64,000 nt of DNA from NCBI GenBank assembly GCA_004379135.1, contig NBNI01000006.1, positions 313,160 through 377,159 of the forward strand, in the 5' to 3' direction. The stretch comes from Acidimicrobiales bacterium mtb01 (GTDB taxonomy: Bacteria; Actinomycetota; Acidimicrobiia; Acidimicrobiales; Ilumatobacteraceae). A program made the translations under genes and the position numbers. Below the pieces are notes generated by a model. It was given only the letters and a program-made list of their open reading frames with translations, was not told the DNA's origin and ran no database searches. This document shows, piece by piece, positions 1 to 8,094 of the stretch; position 1 is the stretch's first letter, and every line of letters starts with the position of its first letter.

Positions 1-697
1 GGGCGATGATCGGTTCGAGCGCGGCGAGTTGCGCGGCACGCGAGCCGCTTCCGTCATGGAGCAGGATCACCAAACCTCGTCGATCGTCCTCGGCTGATCG
101 AATCTGCCCGAGTATTCGACGGGAGATCTCCTTCGACTTCGTCTCCTCGATGGGAGCCGTGGAGTTCCACATCACCCTCGTCAGCCCCAGCGACGCCGCA
201 ACCCCGTCGACCCGCTCGTTGTGCGAGCCGTACGGCGGTCGATACGTCGTTGGCCTCCGACCCGTGACCATCTCGATGGTGGTGGAGCAGTCGGCCAACT
301 CGCGAAGGACCTTGTCGCTCTTCTGACGGACGAGATACGGATGATTCACCGTGTGGTTCTGAACACTGTGACCGCGTAGAGCCATCCGCACGACGGTTCC
401 TTGATCGGCTGGCACTCGTCGGCAGACCACGAAGAACGTCCCCGGAACCCCCTGGCGATCGAGGAGGTCGAGAACCTTCGGCGTGGTGGTCGGATGCGGG
501 CCATCGTCGAAGGTGAGAGCCACCTGGCCCGGTCCGGGCCACGCCACGACCGGAGCATCGCGAATCGGATCGGGGAGCGGCACCGTCTCCGAGGAGGGAG
601 GAACCGACGCTCGCGCCGGCGCGATCAGCAGGGTCGAAGGCACCAGGGCGATCGCCAGACCGAAGCGGCGCGCACGACACGACGCGAGTGACCTCAT
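1..697 (-). CDS. Secreted polysaccharide deacetylase (NodB homology domain), 3' end cut by window edge
   Basis: The frame is open from an ATG at 697 to the window edge (232 codons seen). An N-terminal Arg-rich stretch and hydrophobic segment (residues about 1-30) look like a signal peptide. The NodB motifs of carbohydrate esterase family 4 are all visible: TFDDGP at 62-67 (catalytic and metal Asp), HTVNH at 115-119 (metal His pair), RPPYG at 153-157, a W near 177 and LLHDG at 212-216. Proteins of this family remove N- or O-acetyl groups from peptidoglycan or other surface polysaccharides with a divalent metal. The true substrate cannot be read from sequence. Only the last residues are missing, since the LHDG motif normally lies close to the C-terminus. 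Confidence 0.9.
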   Translation of the reverse strand, partial: MRSLASCRARRFGLAIALVPSTLLIAPARASVPPSSETVPLPDPIRDAPVVAWPGPGQVALTFDDGPHPTTTPKVLDLLDRQGVPGTFFVVCRRVPADQGTVVRMALRGHSVQNHTVNHPYLVRQKSDKVLRELADCSTTIEMVTGRRPTTYRPPYGSHNERVDGVAASLGLTRVMWNSTAPIEETKSKEISRRILGQIRSAEDDRRGLVILLHDGSGSRAAQLAALEPIIA

Positions 698-740
698 GAT
701 TCAGAGCGTGCAGCGATAAACATTCGTCTACTTTCCGGAG

Positions 741-1214
741 TTAGAAACGATCGTCGTCGACGGTGGGGGCGTCGCCCGTGAGCCGCAGGACGTCGGCGAC
801 GTCTTGGGGTCGACCGGTGGCCCTCTTGTTCACAATGAGGTCATCGCGGCCGATGAACGGCACGACCACGCCGCCCAGGACCACTTCGATGTGACGGGTC
901 CAGGCAGCATCGAAGTCCACGCCGGAGATCTGAGTGAGCAGGTCGATGCGATACGGCGGGTATCCCAGCTGCACGACGCAATCGTCGGATGTCAGGTCGT
1001 CATGCTCGATGCCGACGTCTCCGAAGCCGAACTCGGCGAGTGCGGCCAGCAGCCGGTCGGCGTTGGCGGAGTCCGTCCAGATCCACGCGTCGAGGTCGCC
1101 GGTCGCTCTCGGAAGGCCGTGAGCCGCGAGCGCATAGCCGCCCACGATCATGTAGCGGACGTCATGCCGAGCGAGTAACGCGACAAACTCGCTGAAGTCC
1201 CGGTCGAACTCCAT
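741..1214 (-). CDS. MNT-type nucleotidyltransferase (DUF6036-like), 157 aa
   Basis: This is a small single-domain nucleotidyltransferase-fold protein. Near the N-terminus VGGYALAAHG is followed by the paired acidic motif DLDAW, the GG...DxD signature of the pol-beta superfamily. The FIGRDDLIVNKRATGRPQDVADV end is typical of the AbiEii/DUF6036-like group, in which conserved Lys-Arg and Asp residues follow the core. The ATG at 1214 is chosen because the MEFDRDFSEFVALLARH start matches the usual family start. It overlaps the 3' end of the 1162-1398 gene by 53 bp, so the two are probably one transcriptional unit. Such pairs are often considered toxin-antitoxin-like, but no activity is shown here. 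Confidence 0.82.
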   Translation of the reverse strand: MEFDRDFSEFVALLARHDVRYMIVGGYALAAHGLPRATGDLDAWIWTDSANADRLLAALAEFGFGDVGIEHDDLTSDDCVVQLGYPPYRIDLLTQISGVDFDAAWTRHIEVVLGGVVVPFIGRDDLIVNKRATGRPQDVADVLRLTGDAPTVDDDRF

Positions 1215-1398
1215 CGTCCCCCCCGTACATCCGGCGTCGCAACACCTCGACCGCCGAGATCCGCTCCTCGAGCGAGACTCCGGCCCAGTACACCACCTCG
1301 TCGACTTGATCGCGCACGGCCGACTTCCTCACGACCTTGGAGATCGAACCCGTTCCGGGCGAGGGGGCATCCACAGGCCGAATTCTACGGCACGCCAT
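1162..1398 (-). CDS. Small partner protein of the nucleotidyltransferase, 78 aa
   Basis: A short frame whose central part, VVYWAGVSLEERISAVEVL followed by RRRMYG, has the look of the small protein commonly encoded just upstream of MNT-type nucleotidyltransferases (yWl..peeRl.aVe.LRrqyyg). The end, LQRVCRVTRSA, also fits the usual tail of that family, which supports the long overlap with the next gene. The ATG at 1398 is the best start; a second in-frame ATG lies at 1419. The function is not established. In related loci it may act as a partner or antidote to the transferase, which is inference. Confidence 0.7.
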   Translation of the reverse strand: MACRRIRPVDAPSPGTGSISKVVRKSAVRDQVDEVVYWAGVSLEERISAVEVLRRRMYGGDDGVRPGLQRVCRVTRSA

Positions 1399-1510
1399 TC
1401 GAGATCGACGGCGGATCATGATCGCAGACCGTGCCGATCGTCCACCCGGGTCCCTTACCGAGAGCGCGCGGACCGGGCAATCGGCGCTACCCGGGACGCG
1501 GCGATCGACC

Positions 1511-1942
1511 TCACAGCTCGTAGCGATACACATTGGTGTCGCGCTGTTCGAAACCCATCCGCTTGTACAAGCGATTGGCTGCTTCACGCGACGGCCGCGA
1601 CGTCAGGTCCACCGTGATCGCTCCGTGCGCCCGAGCATGATCGAGTGCCGCACGGTTGAGAGCCTCTCCCACGCCGTGTCCGCGCGCCGACTCGTCCACC
1701 ACCACGTCCTCGATCCACGCGCGCACACCCGTGGGAATCCTGAACATCGCCAGCGTGAGCGATCCCGCGATCCGGCCGTTCACACGGGCCAGGAACAAGG
1801 TGGACGCCTCCGAGGCCACCAAGGCCTCCAACTCGGCCCGCGTCGGCGCCGGATTCGACCGCGACAACTGCGGAATCAGAACGCCGAACGCCTGCACGAC
1901 CTCATCGGTCACTTCACGGCACACGGAGACATCAGAAGGCAT
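1511..1942 (-). CDS. GNAT-family N-acetyltransferase, 143 aa
   Basis: The protein has the GNAT fold order: an N-terminal helix pair, a beta strand TLFLARVNGRIAGSLTL, then motif A in AWIEDVVVDESARGHGVGEAL (acetyl-CoA pyrophosphate loop RGHGVG), followed by AANRLYKRMGFEQRDTNVYRYEL, the typical motif B end. It should transfer an acetyl group from acetyl-CoA to an unknown amine. The ATG at 1942 (MPSDVSV) is preferred to the upstream start at 1996, because the extra 18 residues are not family-like and would run into the divergent gene at 1995. Confidence 0.88.
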   Translation of the reverse strand: MPSDVSVCREVTDEVVQAFGVLIPQLSRSNPAPTRAELEALVASEASTLFLARVNGRIAGSLTLAMFRIPTGVRAWIEDVVVDESARGHGVGEALNRAALDHARAHGAITVDLTSRPSREAANRLYKRMGFEQRDTNVYRYEL

Positions 1943-1994
1943 CGATTGGTTCCTCGATCCGAAGTGTAGGTCGCGTGTCCCGTACCCTCGGCCC

Positions 1995-2897
1995 ATGGAT
2001 CAACAGGAGCTCTCGGCCAAGGGCCGCGCACTCGGCACCGCACTCGAACCCGTCATCGGCCAGGTGTACTTCTCGCCCGAATGCCACGCGAACTACGTCG
2101 CGCTCGGCTTCCAACCGAGTCCGGGCGACATGAACGGTGTCGCGCTCCCCGAAGGAGTCGCTTACTTCACGAGCCGCGGATCGCTGATGGGCCAGGTACC
2201 GGGCGAACTCGTCGCCGCCGCGTTCGCCGTCTTCAATCCGCTCGTCGTCGTTCCGTCCGTGCAGGCGGGTTGGAAGATCACCGACGCCGCGACCATTTGC
2301 GGAGCGCGTCGCGACGGAGCCATCGCCCAACTCGAGCGCATTCTCGGTGCCAAGCCCGGTGGTGTCGCCAAGGCGCGAGCGATCCTCCAGCGCGCGGTCG
2401 ACGTCCTGCGCCCCGAAGGACGTCCGCTGTTCGCCGGCACGCTGAGCCAGGCTGTTCCGTCCACCGACCTCGGTGCGTGCTGGCACTTCGGCGACATGTT
2501 GCGCGAGTTCCGCGGAGACTCGCACACCGCTGCATGGATCGCGGCCGGTCTCGACGCCACCGAGATCGGACTCCTCACCGAGCTCTACTGGGGTCTGCCC
2601 CTCAAGTCGTACAGCCGCACGCGCGGATGGAGCGAGGACGACTACGCCAACGCGATCGCACGCCTCGAGTCCCGAGGCCTCCTCGCCAACGACGACTTCA
2701 CCCCGGCCGGACGCGCTCTGCGCGAACAAGTCGAGGTGAACACCGACGACCAGATGCGCACGGCCCTCGTCGCCATCGGCGCCGACTTCGACCAGTTGAT
2801 CGACATCCTCGGGCCGTGGAGCCGAGCCGTTCAGCAAATGAAGGGTTACCCGGCTTCGGGACCGCACGAACTGGCCGAAGCCGCGAAGCGACGCTGA
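1995..2897 (+). CDS. SCO6745-family protein (helix-rich, winged-helix-like C-terminus), 300 aa
   Basis: This resembles the actinobacterial family named after Streptomyces SCO6745. Features are the start LGTALEPVIGQVYFSPECHANYVALGF, a central GVAYFTSRGSLMGQVPGELVAAAFAVFNP, and a C-terminal part that reads like a winged helix (AGLDATEIGLLTELYWGLP, then RLESRGLLANDDFTPAGRALRE). Members are often labelled MarR-like or of unknown function, and DNA binding is not proven. It starts 53 bp from the divergent GNAT gene and lies 26 bp upstream of the selenoprotein, so the two plus-strand genes may be co-transcribed. Confidence 0.85.
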   Translation: MDQQELSAKGRALGTALEPVIGQVYFSPECHANYVALGFQPSPGDMNGVALPEGVAYFTSRGSLMGQVPGELVAAAFAVFNPLVVVPSVQAGWKITDAATICGARRDGAIAQLERILGAKPGGVAKARAILQRAVDVLRPEGRPLFAGTLSQAVPSTDLGACWHFGDMLREFRGDSHTAAWIAAGLDATEIGLLTELYWGLPLKSYSRTRGWSEDDYANAIARLESRGLLANDDFTPAGRALREQVEVNTDDQMRTALVAIGADFDQLIDILGPWSRAVQQMKGYPASGPHELAEAAKRR

Positions 2898-2923
2898 CCC
2901 GCCCCACCTGACAGACTGACCGC

Positions 2924-4003
2924 ATGATCCTCACGTCGCTCACCACCAGTCGCGCCGCCTTCGCACGCGACACCGGTTGGGACCCCAAGCCCGAAGGCCT
3001 GTGCCGCGGTGAAGTGTGCGTTCCCGCACCTGGTGCACTCGACGGCGACACCGTCGACGTGACGATCGCCGCCGCGAAACTCGGAATGCCTCTCGTCCAC
3101 GACGAGGCGCACGGCGTGTGGTCGCTCGGCCCCGCCACGCTCGGCGGTCGCGCGCTCACCACCGCAGTGGCCGCCGACCCCGACCTCATCGACTTCTCCG
3201 GCAACCAGTTCAAACTCTCGTCACTGCGCGGCAAGAAGATCGTCTTCGTCGCGTGGTCGAGTTATTGAGGCTGCCGCACCAGCCTGCCCGGGTGGCAGGC
3301 ACTGCACGCCGAAATCGAAAGCAAGAACGCGGTGGTCGTCACCGTCGCACTCGACATCGAACCCGACCACGCGCGTCCGTGGTCGCAGGCCGGCAAGCCC
3401 ACGCATCCGTGCGTCGTCGACACCACGCACTCCACCGGCTCTCTCTTCGGATTCACCAACATCCCGATGGCGGTCTGGATCGACGAGGAGGGCAATCTCG
3501 TTCGTCCAGCCGAATCGGCATCCATCGAGCGCAGCCCGTTGCGCGACATGGAGGTCCCGCCCGGGCTTCCCGAGCGTCTCGACGCGATGTATCGCGCGGT
3601 CAAGGCCATCCCCGACGATGCCGACGCATATCGCGCGGCCATTCTCGACTGGGTCGACAATGGCGCCGCCAGCCGGTACGCGCTCACACCCGACGAAGTA
3701 GTCGAGCGCAGCCAGCCGCACGGTGACGACGAGGCGCGCGCGGCCGCTTGCTTCCAACTCGGCGAACATCTGCGCCGTACCGTCGGCCACGACGCCGCCA
3801 TTCCGTGGTGGCGCGAAGCACACCGTTTGCACCCGAAGAATCTCACCTACAAGCGCCAGGCCTGGACGCTCGTCACGACCGCGCAAGGTGCCGCCGAGAA
3901 CGACCTGATGCAGGGTCCGAACGAGGTGTACGAGAGCAACTTGCTCGACGACGTCCTCGACGCCGGTGGATTCGGAGCCTTCCTCGTCCGTCCGCAACTC
4001 TGA
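2924..4003 (+). CDS. ResA-like thioredoxin-fold selenoprotein with in-frame UGA (Sec115), 359 aa
   Basis: The frame from ATG 2924 reaches TGA at 3266-3268 and continues in the same frame to a stop at 4001-4003, giving 359 residues with position 115 as U. The text around the UGA is the active site of a thioredoxin fold: beta strand KIVFVAW, then SSY-U-G-C-R, then SLPGWQALHAE, the strand VVVTVALD and a cis-Pro motif NIP at 179-181 followed by MAVWIDEEG. This matches, from memory, the group annotated as ResA-like WAxxUGC motif proteins. A perfect hairpin suitable as a bacterial SECIS starts 13 nt after the UGA. Residues 1-110 include a CxxxxC (GLCRGEVC) and the last ~130 are helical. It probably performs a thiol/selenol redox reaction; there is no signal peptide. 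The alternatives, a nonsense mutation of a Cys codon or two separate genes, are much less likely given the hairpin and the intact downstream frame. Confidence 0.9.
3266..3300 (+). promoter_or_regulatory. Bacterial SECIS element (UGA Sec codon plus hairpin)
   Basis: The UGA is 3266-3268. A 7-bp perfect stem forms between 3282-3288 (GCCTGCC) and 3294-3300 (GGCAGGC), closing the 5-nt loop CGGGT at 3289-3293. Twenty nucleotides separate the UGA from the loop. The published rule for bacterial SECIS (small apical loop with a G in its first two positions, stem of at least 4 bp, loop about 16-37 nt after UGA) is met on every point. The hairpin is itself coding, as usual in bacteria, and would be bound by SelB. 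Confidence 0.85.
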
Positions 4004-4020
4004 CGAGTAGCCTCGGGCCA

Positions 4021-4989
4021 ATGGCCGAACTCGAGCACGTCCGGTGGATTCGTCGACCGGAACTGCGTCGCCCGTACATGGTCTCGGCGTTCACCGGCTG
4101 GAACGATGCCGCCGACGCCGCCAGTTCGGCCGTGAAACATCTCGTCGAAGCGATGAACGCCACGCCGCTGGCCGAGATCGATCCCGAAGAGTTCACCGAC
4201 TTCGCCACGATCCGTCCGCACGTGCGCCTGAACGACGGCGGCAATCGCCAAATCGTCTGGCCCACCGTGAGCATGTGGACCGCCGACGCCGGCGATCGCG
4301 ACCTCATCATCGTGCTCGGCCCCGAGCCGGCGCTTCAATGGAAGTTGTTCTGCAAGCAGATCGTGGGTGTCGCCCAGACCTACAAAGTGAGCACGATCGT
4401 CTCGCTCGGCGCACTCCTGGCCGACGTACCTCACCGTCGACCGACGCAGGTTCTCGGCACCGCCGCCGATCAGGCCGCGATCGATCGCCACGACCTCCGT
4501 CGCAGCCAGTACGAGGGACCCACCGGCATCGTGGGCGTTCTGAGCGACGCCTGTCATCGCGCGAGCATGTCGAGCATCTCGTTGTGGGGAGCCGTGCCGG
4601 CCTACGCCGCGCAGATCGCCTCGCCCAAGGCCGCCCTCGCTCTCGTCGAGCGCCTGAGCGAAATCCTCGATGTCGATCTGCCCACGGTGTCACTCGCCGA
4701 AACGGTCGAATCGTACGACGCGCAGGTCGATCAACTCATCGCCAACGACCCGTCGCTCACTCGCTACCTCGAGCGCATCGAGGCCATGGGCGACGACGAT
4801 GACGACGACTACGAATTCGACGACGATGACGACGACATCGAACTCCTGATCGACGACGAGGACAGCGAGTCGGCGTTGCCGCCCGACGATCGTCCGCGCG
4901 ACGACACACCACTGCCCGACGGACCGGTCGACAGCGATGCACTCATGGCCGAGGTCGAGCAGTTCTTGCGCAGCCAGCGCGACGACTGA
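4021..4989 (+). CDS. PAC2-family protein with long acidic C-terminal tail, 322 aa
   Basis: Starts at ATG 4021, 17 bp after the selenoprotein. The N-terminal ~240 residues are a PAC2 domain (AFTGWNDAADAASSAVKHL, later DLIIVLGPEPALQWKLFCKQI and VSLGALLADVPHRRP), the fold shared with eukaryotic proteasome-assembly chaperone 2. Actinobacterial members are linked to proteasome biology by family resemblance only; no partner genes are present here. From about residue 259 the protein becomes a run of Asp/Glu (two DDDDDD blocks), then a Pro/Asp-rich segment and a short amphipathic end (ALMAEVEQFLRSQRDD). The acidic tail is unusual and likely disordered. Confidence 0.9.
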   Translation: MAELEHVRWIRRPELRRPYMVSAFTGWNDAADAASSAVKHLVEAMNATPLAEIDPEEFTDFATIRPHVRLNDGGNRQIVWPTVSMWTADAGDRDLIIVLGPEPALQWKLFCKQIVGVAQTYKVSTIVSLGALLADVPHRRPTQVLGTAADQAAIDRHDLRRSQYEGPTGIVGVLSDACHRASMSSISLWGAVPAYAAQIASPKAALALVERLSEILDVDLPTVSLAETVESYDAQVDQLIANDPSLTRYLERIEAMGDDDDDDYEFDDDDDDIELLIDDEDSESALPPDDRPRDDTPLPDGPVDSDALMAEVEQFLRSQRDD

Positions 4990-5002
4990 TTCGACGACAG
5001 CG

Positions 5003-5704
5003 TCAGTGCTCGCCGTTGCGCCACACCGGCGAGCGCGGCGGATCGAACGAGGCCGGGCCATTCGAGCCGGCGATGGCCGCGAACGCCATGGGACCCCACC
5101 ACTGCGCACCGGCGGTCGGCTCGGGGAGAGAATCGCGGCCGAACCAGCCGATACCGCTCGTTTCGAGCGGATGACCCTGCAGGTCGCCACCCACGGCACG
5201 ACAGTGGAACAAGAGCATGTACATGCCGAACCGACTGAAACCCATGCGCTGACCATCGACGACGCCGAGCAATTGCACCGGCTCGCATTCGATGCCGGTC
5301 TCCTCGTGCACTTCCTTGATGGCGACTTCGGAAGGCGAATAGCCGACGTCGGCCCAACCGGTCGGGTACAGCCACACACCCGAATCGGGACGGCGCACCA
5401 GCAGGATCTCGCCGTCGTCGTTCCCGACGATCGCACCGATGGCCACCTTCGGAGTGACGTATCCAGGGACGCCCTCCCCGATCGACTCCATCCACTCCTG
5501 CACGAAGTGGTCCTGTTCGCGTCGAACCTCGAGTGCCTCGTCGGCGGCGGCCTTGATGTCGGCGGCGACGTGCAGAACTTCTTCGTAACGCTCGCGCTCG
5601 TACAAGTTCTGGGTGAAGCCCATTCCCGTGCGCGCGATGCCAGCCAGCGTCTCGCTCCAGCGAACCAGATCGCGTGTGAAGTCGTTCGGCGTCGCGTCGG
5701 ACAT
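5003..5704 (-). CDS. Nudix hydrolase with N-terminal helical domain, 233 aa
   Basis: Residues about 1-80 are helical and resemble the N-terminal domain found in hydrolases of X-linked nucleoside diphosphates. Then comes VAIGAIVGNDDGEILLVRR and a Nudix box reading GWADVGYSPSEVAIKEVHEE and TG, with the expected G, E and EVHEE metal ligands; the usual Arg before the first Glu of RE is Lys. It should hydrolyse a nucleoside diphosphate linked to another moiety, using Mg2+. Typical substrates such as ADP-ribose or nucleotide sugars cannot be told apart here. It is convergent with PAC2 and 20 bp downstream of glnD on the same strand. Confidence 0.9.
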   Translation of the reverse strand: MSDATPNDFTRDLVRWSETLAGIARTGMGFTQNLYERERYEEVLHVAADIKAAADEALEVRREQDHFVQEWMESIGEGVPGYVTPKVAIGAIVGNDDGEILLVRRPDSGVWLYPTGWADVGYSPSEVAIKEVHEETGIECEPVQLLGVVDGQRMGFSRFGMYMLLFHCRAVGGDLQGHPLETSGIGWFGRDSLPEPTAGAQWWGPMAFAAIAGSNGPASFDPPRSPVWRNGEH

Positions 5705-5724
5705 GCCGACACGGTACTACCGGT

Positions 5725-8046
5725 TCAGCGGGCAGGCGAGGGCGTCAGGATGTGCAGGATCGCCCGTTCGACCTCGGAGCGATGGAACGCATCGACGAGC
5801 TTCGTGCCCGACGCCGTCCGAACGTAGAACGAGTCGACAACCTCGTCGCCGATGGTCTGAACGGTCGCGTGGCGTATGTCGAGGCCCACCTCGGCCATCG
5901 CCTTCGTGATGCGGTGCAGAACTCCGAGTTCGTCCGGTGCCCGCACTTCGATCACCGTCGCGTTGGAAGACGCCTCGTCGAAGAAGGTGACGCGTGGCGA
6001 CGCGAGTGCACCGGCCGAACGGCGCCGGCGCTTGTAGGTGAGCGCGCGCTCGGTCAGCCGCGCTTCGATAGCCAGTTCGCCGCGCAAGGCGCGTTCGAGA
6101 TTCTTGACGATCGGATCCCACTCGATCGGCCCGTGCGCGGGAACCTGAACGGAGAACCGAGAGGCGGCCATCCCCTGTTCGTCGGAGTGAGCCTGCGCAC
6201 CGAGCACACCCAGACCATGCAGAGCCATGACTCCGGCCACTCGACTGAAGGTTCCGGGCCGGTCGGGTGAGACGACGGTGACCGCTTCCGGCGATGTCGC
6301 GACGCGAATTTCTCCGGTGGCCATCATCGCCAGAACTTCGGCGTCAGGGAAGAGACGCCACTGGATCTCGTCGACATCGCCGCCGCCGAGAACGGAATGA
6401 GTACGAGTCACGAGTTCGGCGACCAGTTCGGCCTTCCACGAACCCCACGCCGAGGTTCCGGTGGCCAGGCTGTCGGCCTCCGTGAGCGCGTGCAGGAGAT
6501 CGAGCACCAACGGCGACTTCACGGCGTCGGCCACGAACTTCGCCGTGGCCGGATCACCGAGGTCGCGACGCGTCGCGGCATCGGCGAGCGTGAGGTGGTG
6601 CTGCACCATCGTCTGCACGACGACCACGTCGTCGGGTGACAGGCCGATACGCGGGCCGATGCGTGCAACGAGTTCGACTCCCACATCCGTGTGATCGCCG
6701 GGATAGCCCTTGCCGATGTCGTGGAACAACGCGCCGAGAACGAGCAGATCGGGTCGCGCCACGCGGTGCGCGAGATCGCTCGCATTGGCGGTTGCCTCCC
6801 ACAGGTGCCGATCGACAGTGAAACGGTGATACGCGTTGCGCTGCGGACGACTCCGATTGGGGGCCCATTCGGGCAGGATCTTCACCCAGAGCCCACGCTG
6901 ATCGAGTGACTCGAGCACCGGAATCGCATCGTGTCCGGTGAGCAAGAGACCCACGAGATCGTCCACGGCACCGACTGGCCACGGAGTCGTCATGGCCGGA
7001 CTCGATTGCGCCAGTCGATCGAGTGTCGGACGATCGATACGCGTCCGCTGACGGGCCGCCGAGGCCGCCACCCGAAGCAGCAACGACGGATCGGATGCCG
7101 GATCGACGTCGTCGTCCAGATGGACTTCGCCGTGCCTCAGAATCACACCCGGAGCGAGCAGGCGATCGGGCTCGGACTTGACTCCGGTTGCCGACACGCG
7201 CGCCCAGACCTCGTCACCCACCCACGACACCGACCGACCGGCATTCGACAAAGCGGCGGCCAAGGCATCGGCGTTCGGGTACCCACAGGCCGCGGCCACG
7301 GCGTCCTGGTCCTCCAGATGAAGGACCTCGACCGCCCGACCCGCATGACGATGCAGAGCGACGCGAAGCGACATCAACACATCGCGACCGGCGTCGAGCG
7401 ACGCGCGATCGGATCGTGAGATCTCCACACCCGCCGCCTCGGCCCAGAGCAGGGCATGAATGTCGCGCAGACCTCCATAGCCCTCCTTCAGGTTGGGTTC
7501 GAGGAGAAAAGCCACTTCTCCGTGTTCGGCCTGCCGCGATCTGACCCGCTTCATCATCTCGGGAAGACGATCCTTCGACGTCTTCCACACGCGCGTGGCC
7601 GAATCGAGCAACTCCCTCGTCAAATCCTCGTCACCGGCAACGTGCCGCGACGACAACAACGCGGTGGCAGTGTCGAGTTCGGACTTGGCGATGTCGAGCA
7701 ATTGCTTGACCGTGCCCACGGAATGTCCGAGCTTCACGCCCGCGTCCCAGATCGGGTACCAGATCTTCGATGCGATCTCGTCGATGTTCTTCACGCCGTC
7801 GTGCAACAACACGACATCGAGGTCGCTGAACGGTGCGAGTTCGCCACGGCCGTAACCCCCGAGAGCCACGAGGGCGCAACGCTTCGAAATCTTCTGCTCG
7901 CCGACCGCCGACGACCACAGGTCGGCCAGCCATGAATCGGTCGCGCGGCAGAGTTCGCGCGTGAAGCGAGTTCCTCGCAACGACGGGTCATCGAGAACGG
8001 CGCGACGGGCCATGAGATCATTCTCCCCGTCCACCACGACGGTCAC
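5725..8046 (-). CDS. glnD: [Protein-PII] uridylyltransferase / uridylyl-removing enzyme GlnD, 773 aa
   Basis: Domain order matches GlnD: a nucleotidyltransferase core with GGYGRGELAPFSDLD (63-77), the GlnD-specific stretch LEPNLKEGYGGLRDIH, an HD phosphohydrolase motif GALFHDIGKGYPGDHTD in the middle, and two C-terminal ACT domains (VTVVSPDRPGTFSRVAGVM and VIEVRAPDELGVLHRITKAM). It adds or removes a nucleotidyl group on the PII protein in response to glutamine. In actinobacteria the modification is often adenylylation. No glnB or amtB lies beside it, so the gene is separate from its usual operon. The length fits actinobacterial homologues. Confidence 0.95.
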   Translation of the reverse strand: MTVVVDGENDLMARRAVLDDPSLRGTRFTRELCRATDSWLADLWSSAVGEQKISKRCALVALGGYGRGELAPFSDLDVVLLHDGVKNIDEIASKIWYPIWDAGVKLGHSVGTVKQLLDIAKSELDTATALLSSRHVAGDEDLTRELLDSATRVWKTSKDRLPEMMKRVRSRQAEHGEVAFLLEPNLKEGYGGLRDIHALLWAEAAGVEISRSDRASLDAGRDVLMSLRVALHRHAGRAVEVLHLEDQDAVAAACGYPNADALAAALSNAGRSVSWVGDEVWARVSATGVKSEPDRLLAPGVILRHGEVHLDDDVDPASDPSLLLRVAASAARQRTRIDRPTLDRLAQSSPAMTTPWPVGAVDDLVGLLLTGHDAIPVLESLDQRGLWVKILPEWAPNRSRPQRNAYHRFTVDRHLWEATANASDLAHRVARPDLLVLGALFHDIGKGYPGDHTDVGVELVARIGPRIGLSPDDVVVVQTMVQHHLTLADAATRRDLGDPATAKFVADAVKSPLVLDLLHALTEADSLATGTSAWGSWKAELVAELVTRTHSVLGGGDVDEIQWRLFPDAEVLAMMATGEIRVATSPEAVTVVSPDRPGTFSRVAGVMALHGLGVLGAQAHSDEQGMAASRFSVQVPAHGPIEWDPIVKNLERALRGELAIEARLTERALTYKRRRRSAGALASPRVTFFDEASSNATVIEVRAPDELGVLHRITKAMAEVGLDIRHATVQTIGDEVVDSFYVRTASGTKLVDAFHRSEVERAILHILTPSPAR

Positions 8047-8094
8047 GCCACGGGATCGTGGACGGCCGGCGTGATTTCACACCGGCGAAACACT

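Noticed and set aside
1932-2867. Minus-strand frame of 311 codons over the SCO6745-family gene
   Set aside because: No recognisable fold and a low-complexity Arg/Glu/Gly composition; antisense shadow.
3266-3268. Pseudogene by nonsense mutation of a Cys codon
   Set aside because: The downstream frame is intact for 245 codons and a hairpin with all bSECIS traits follows the UGA; both are unexpected for a decayed gene.
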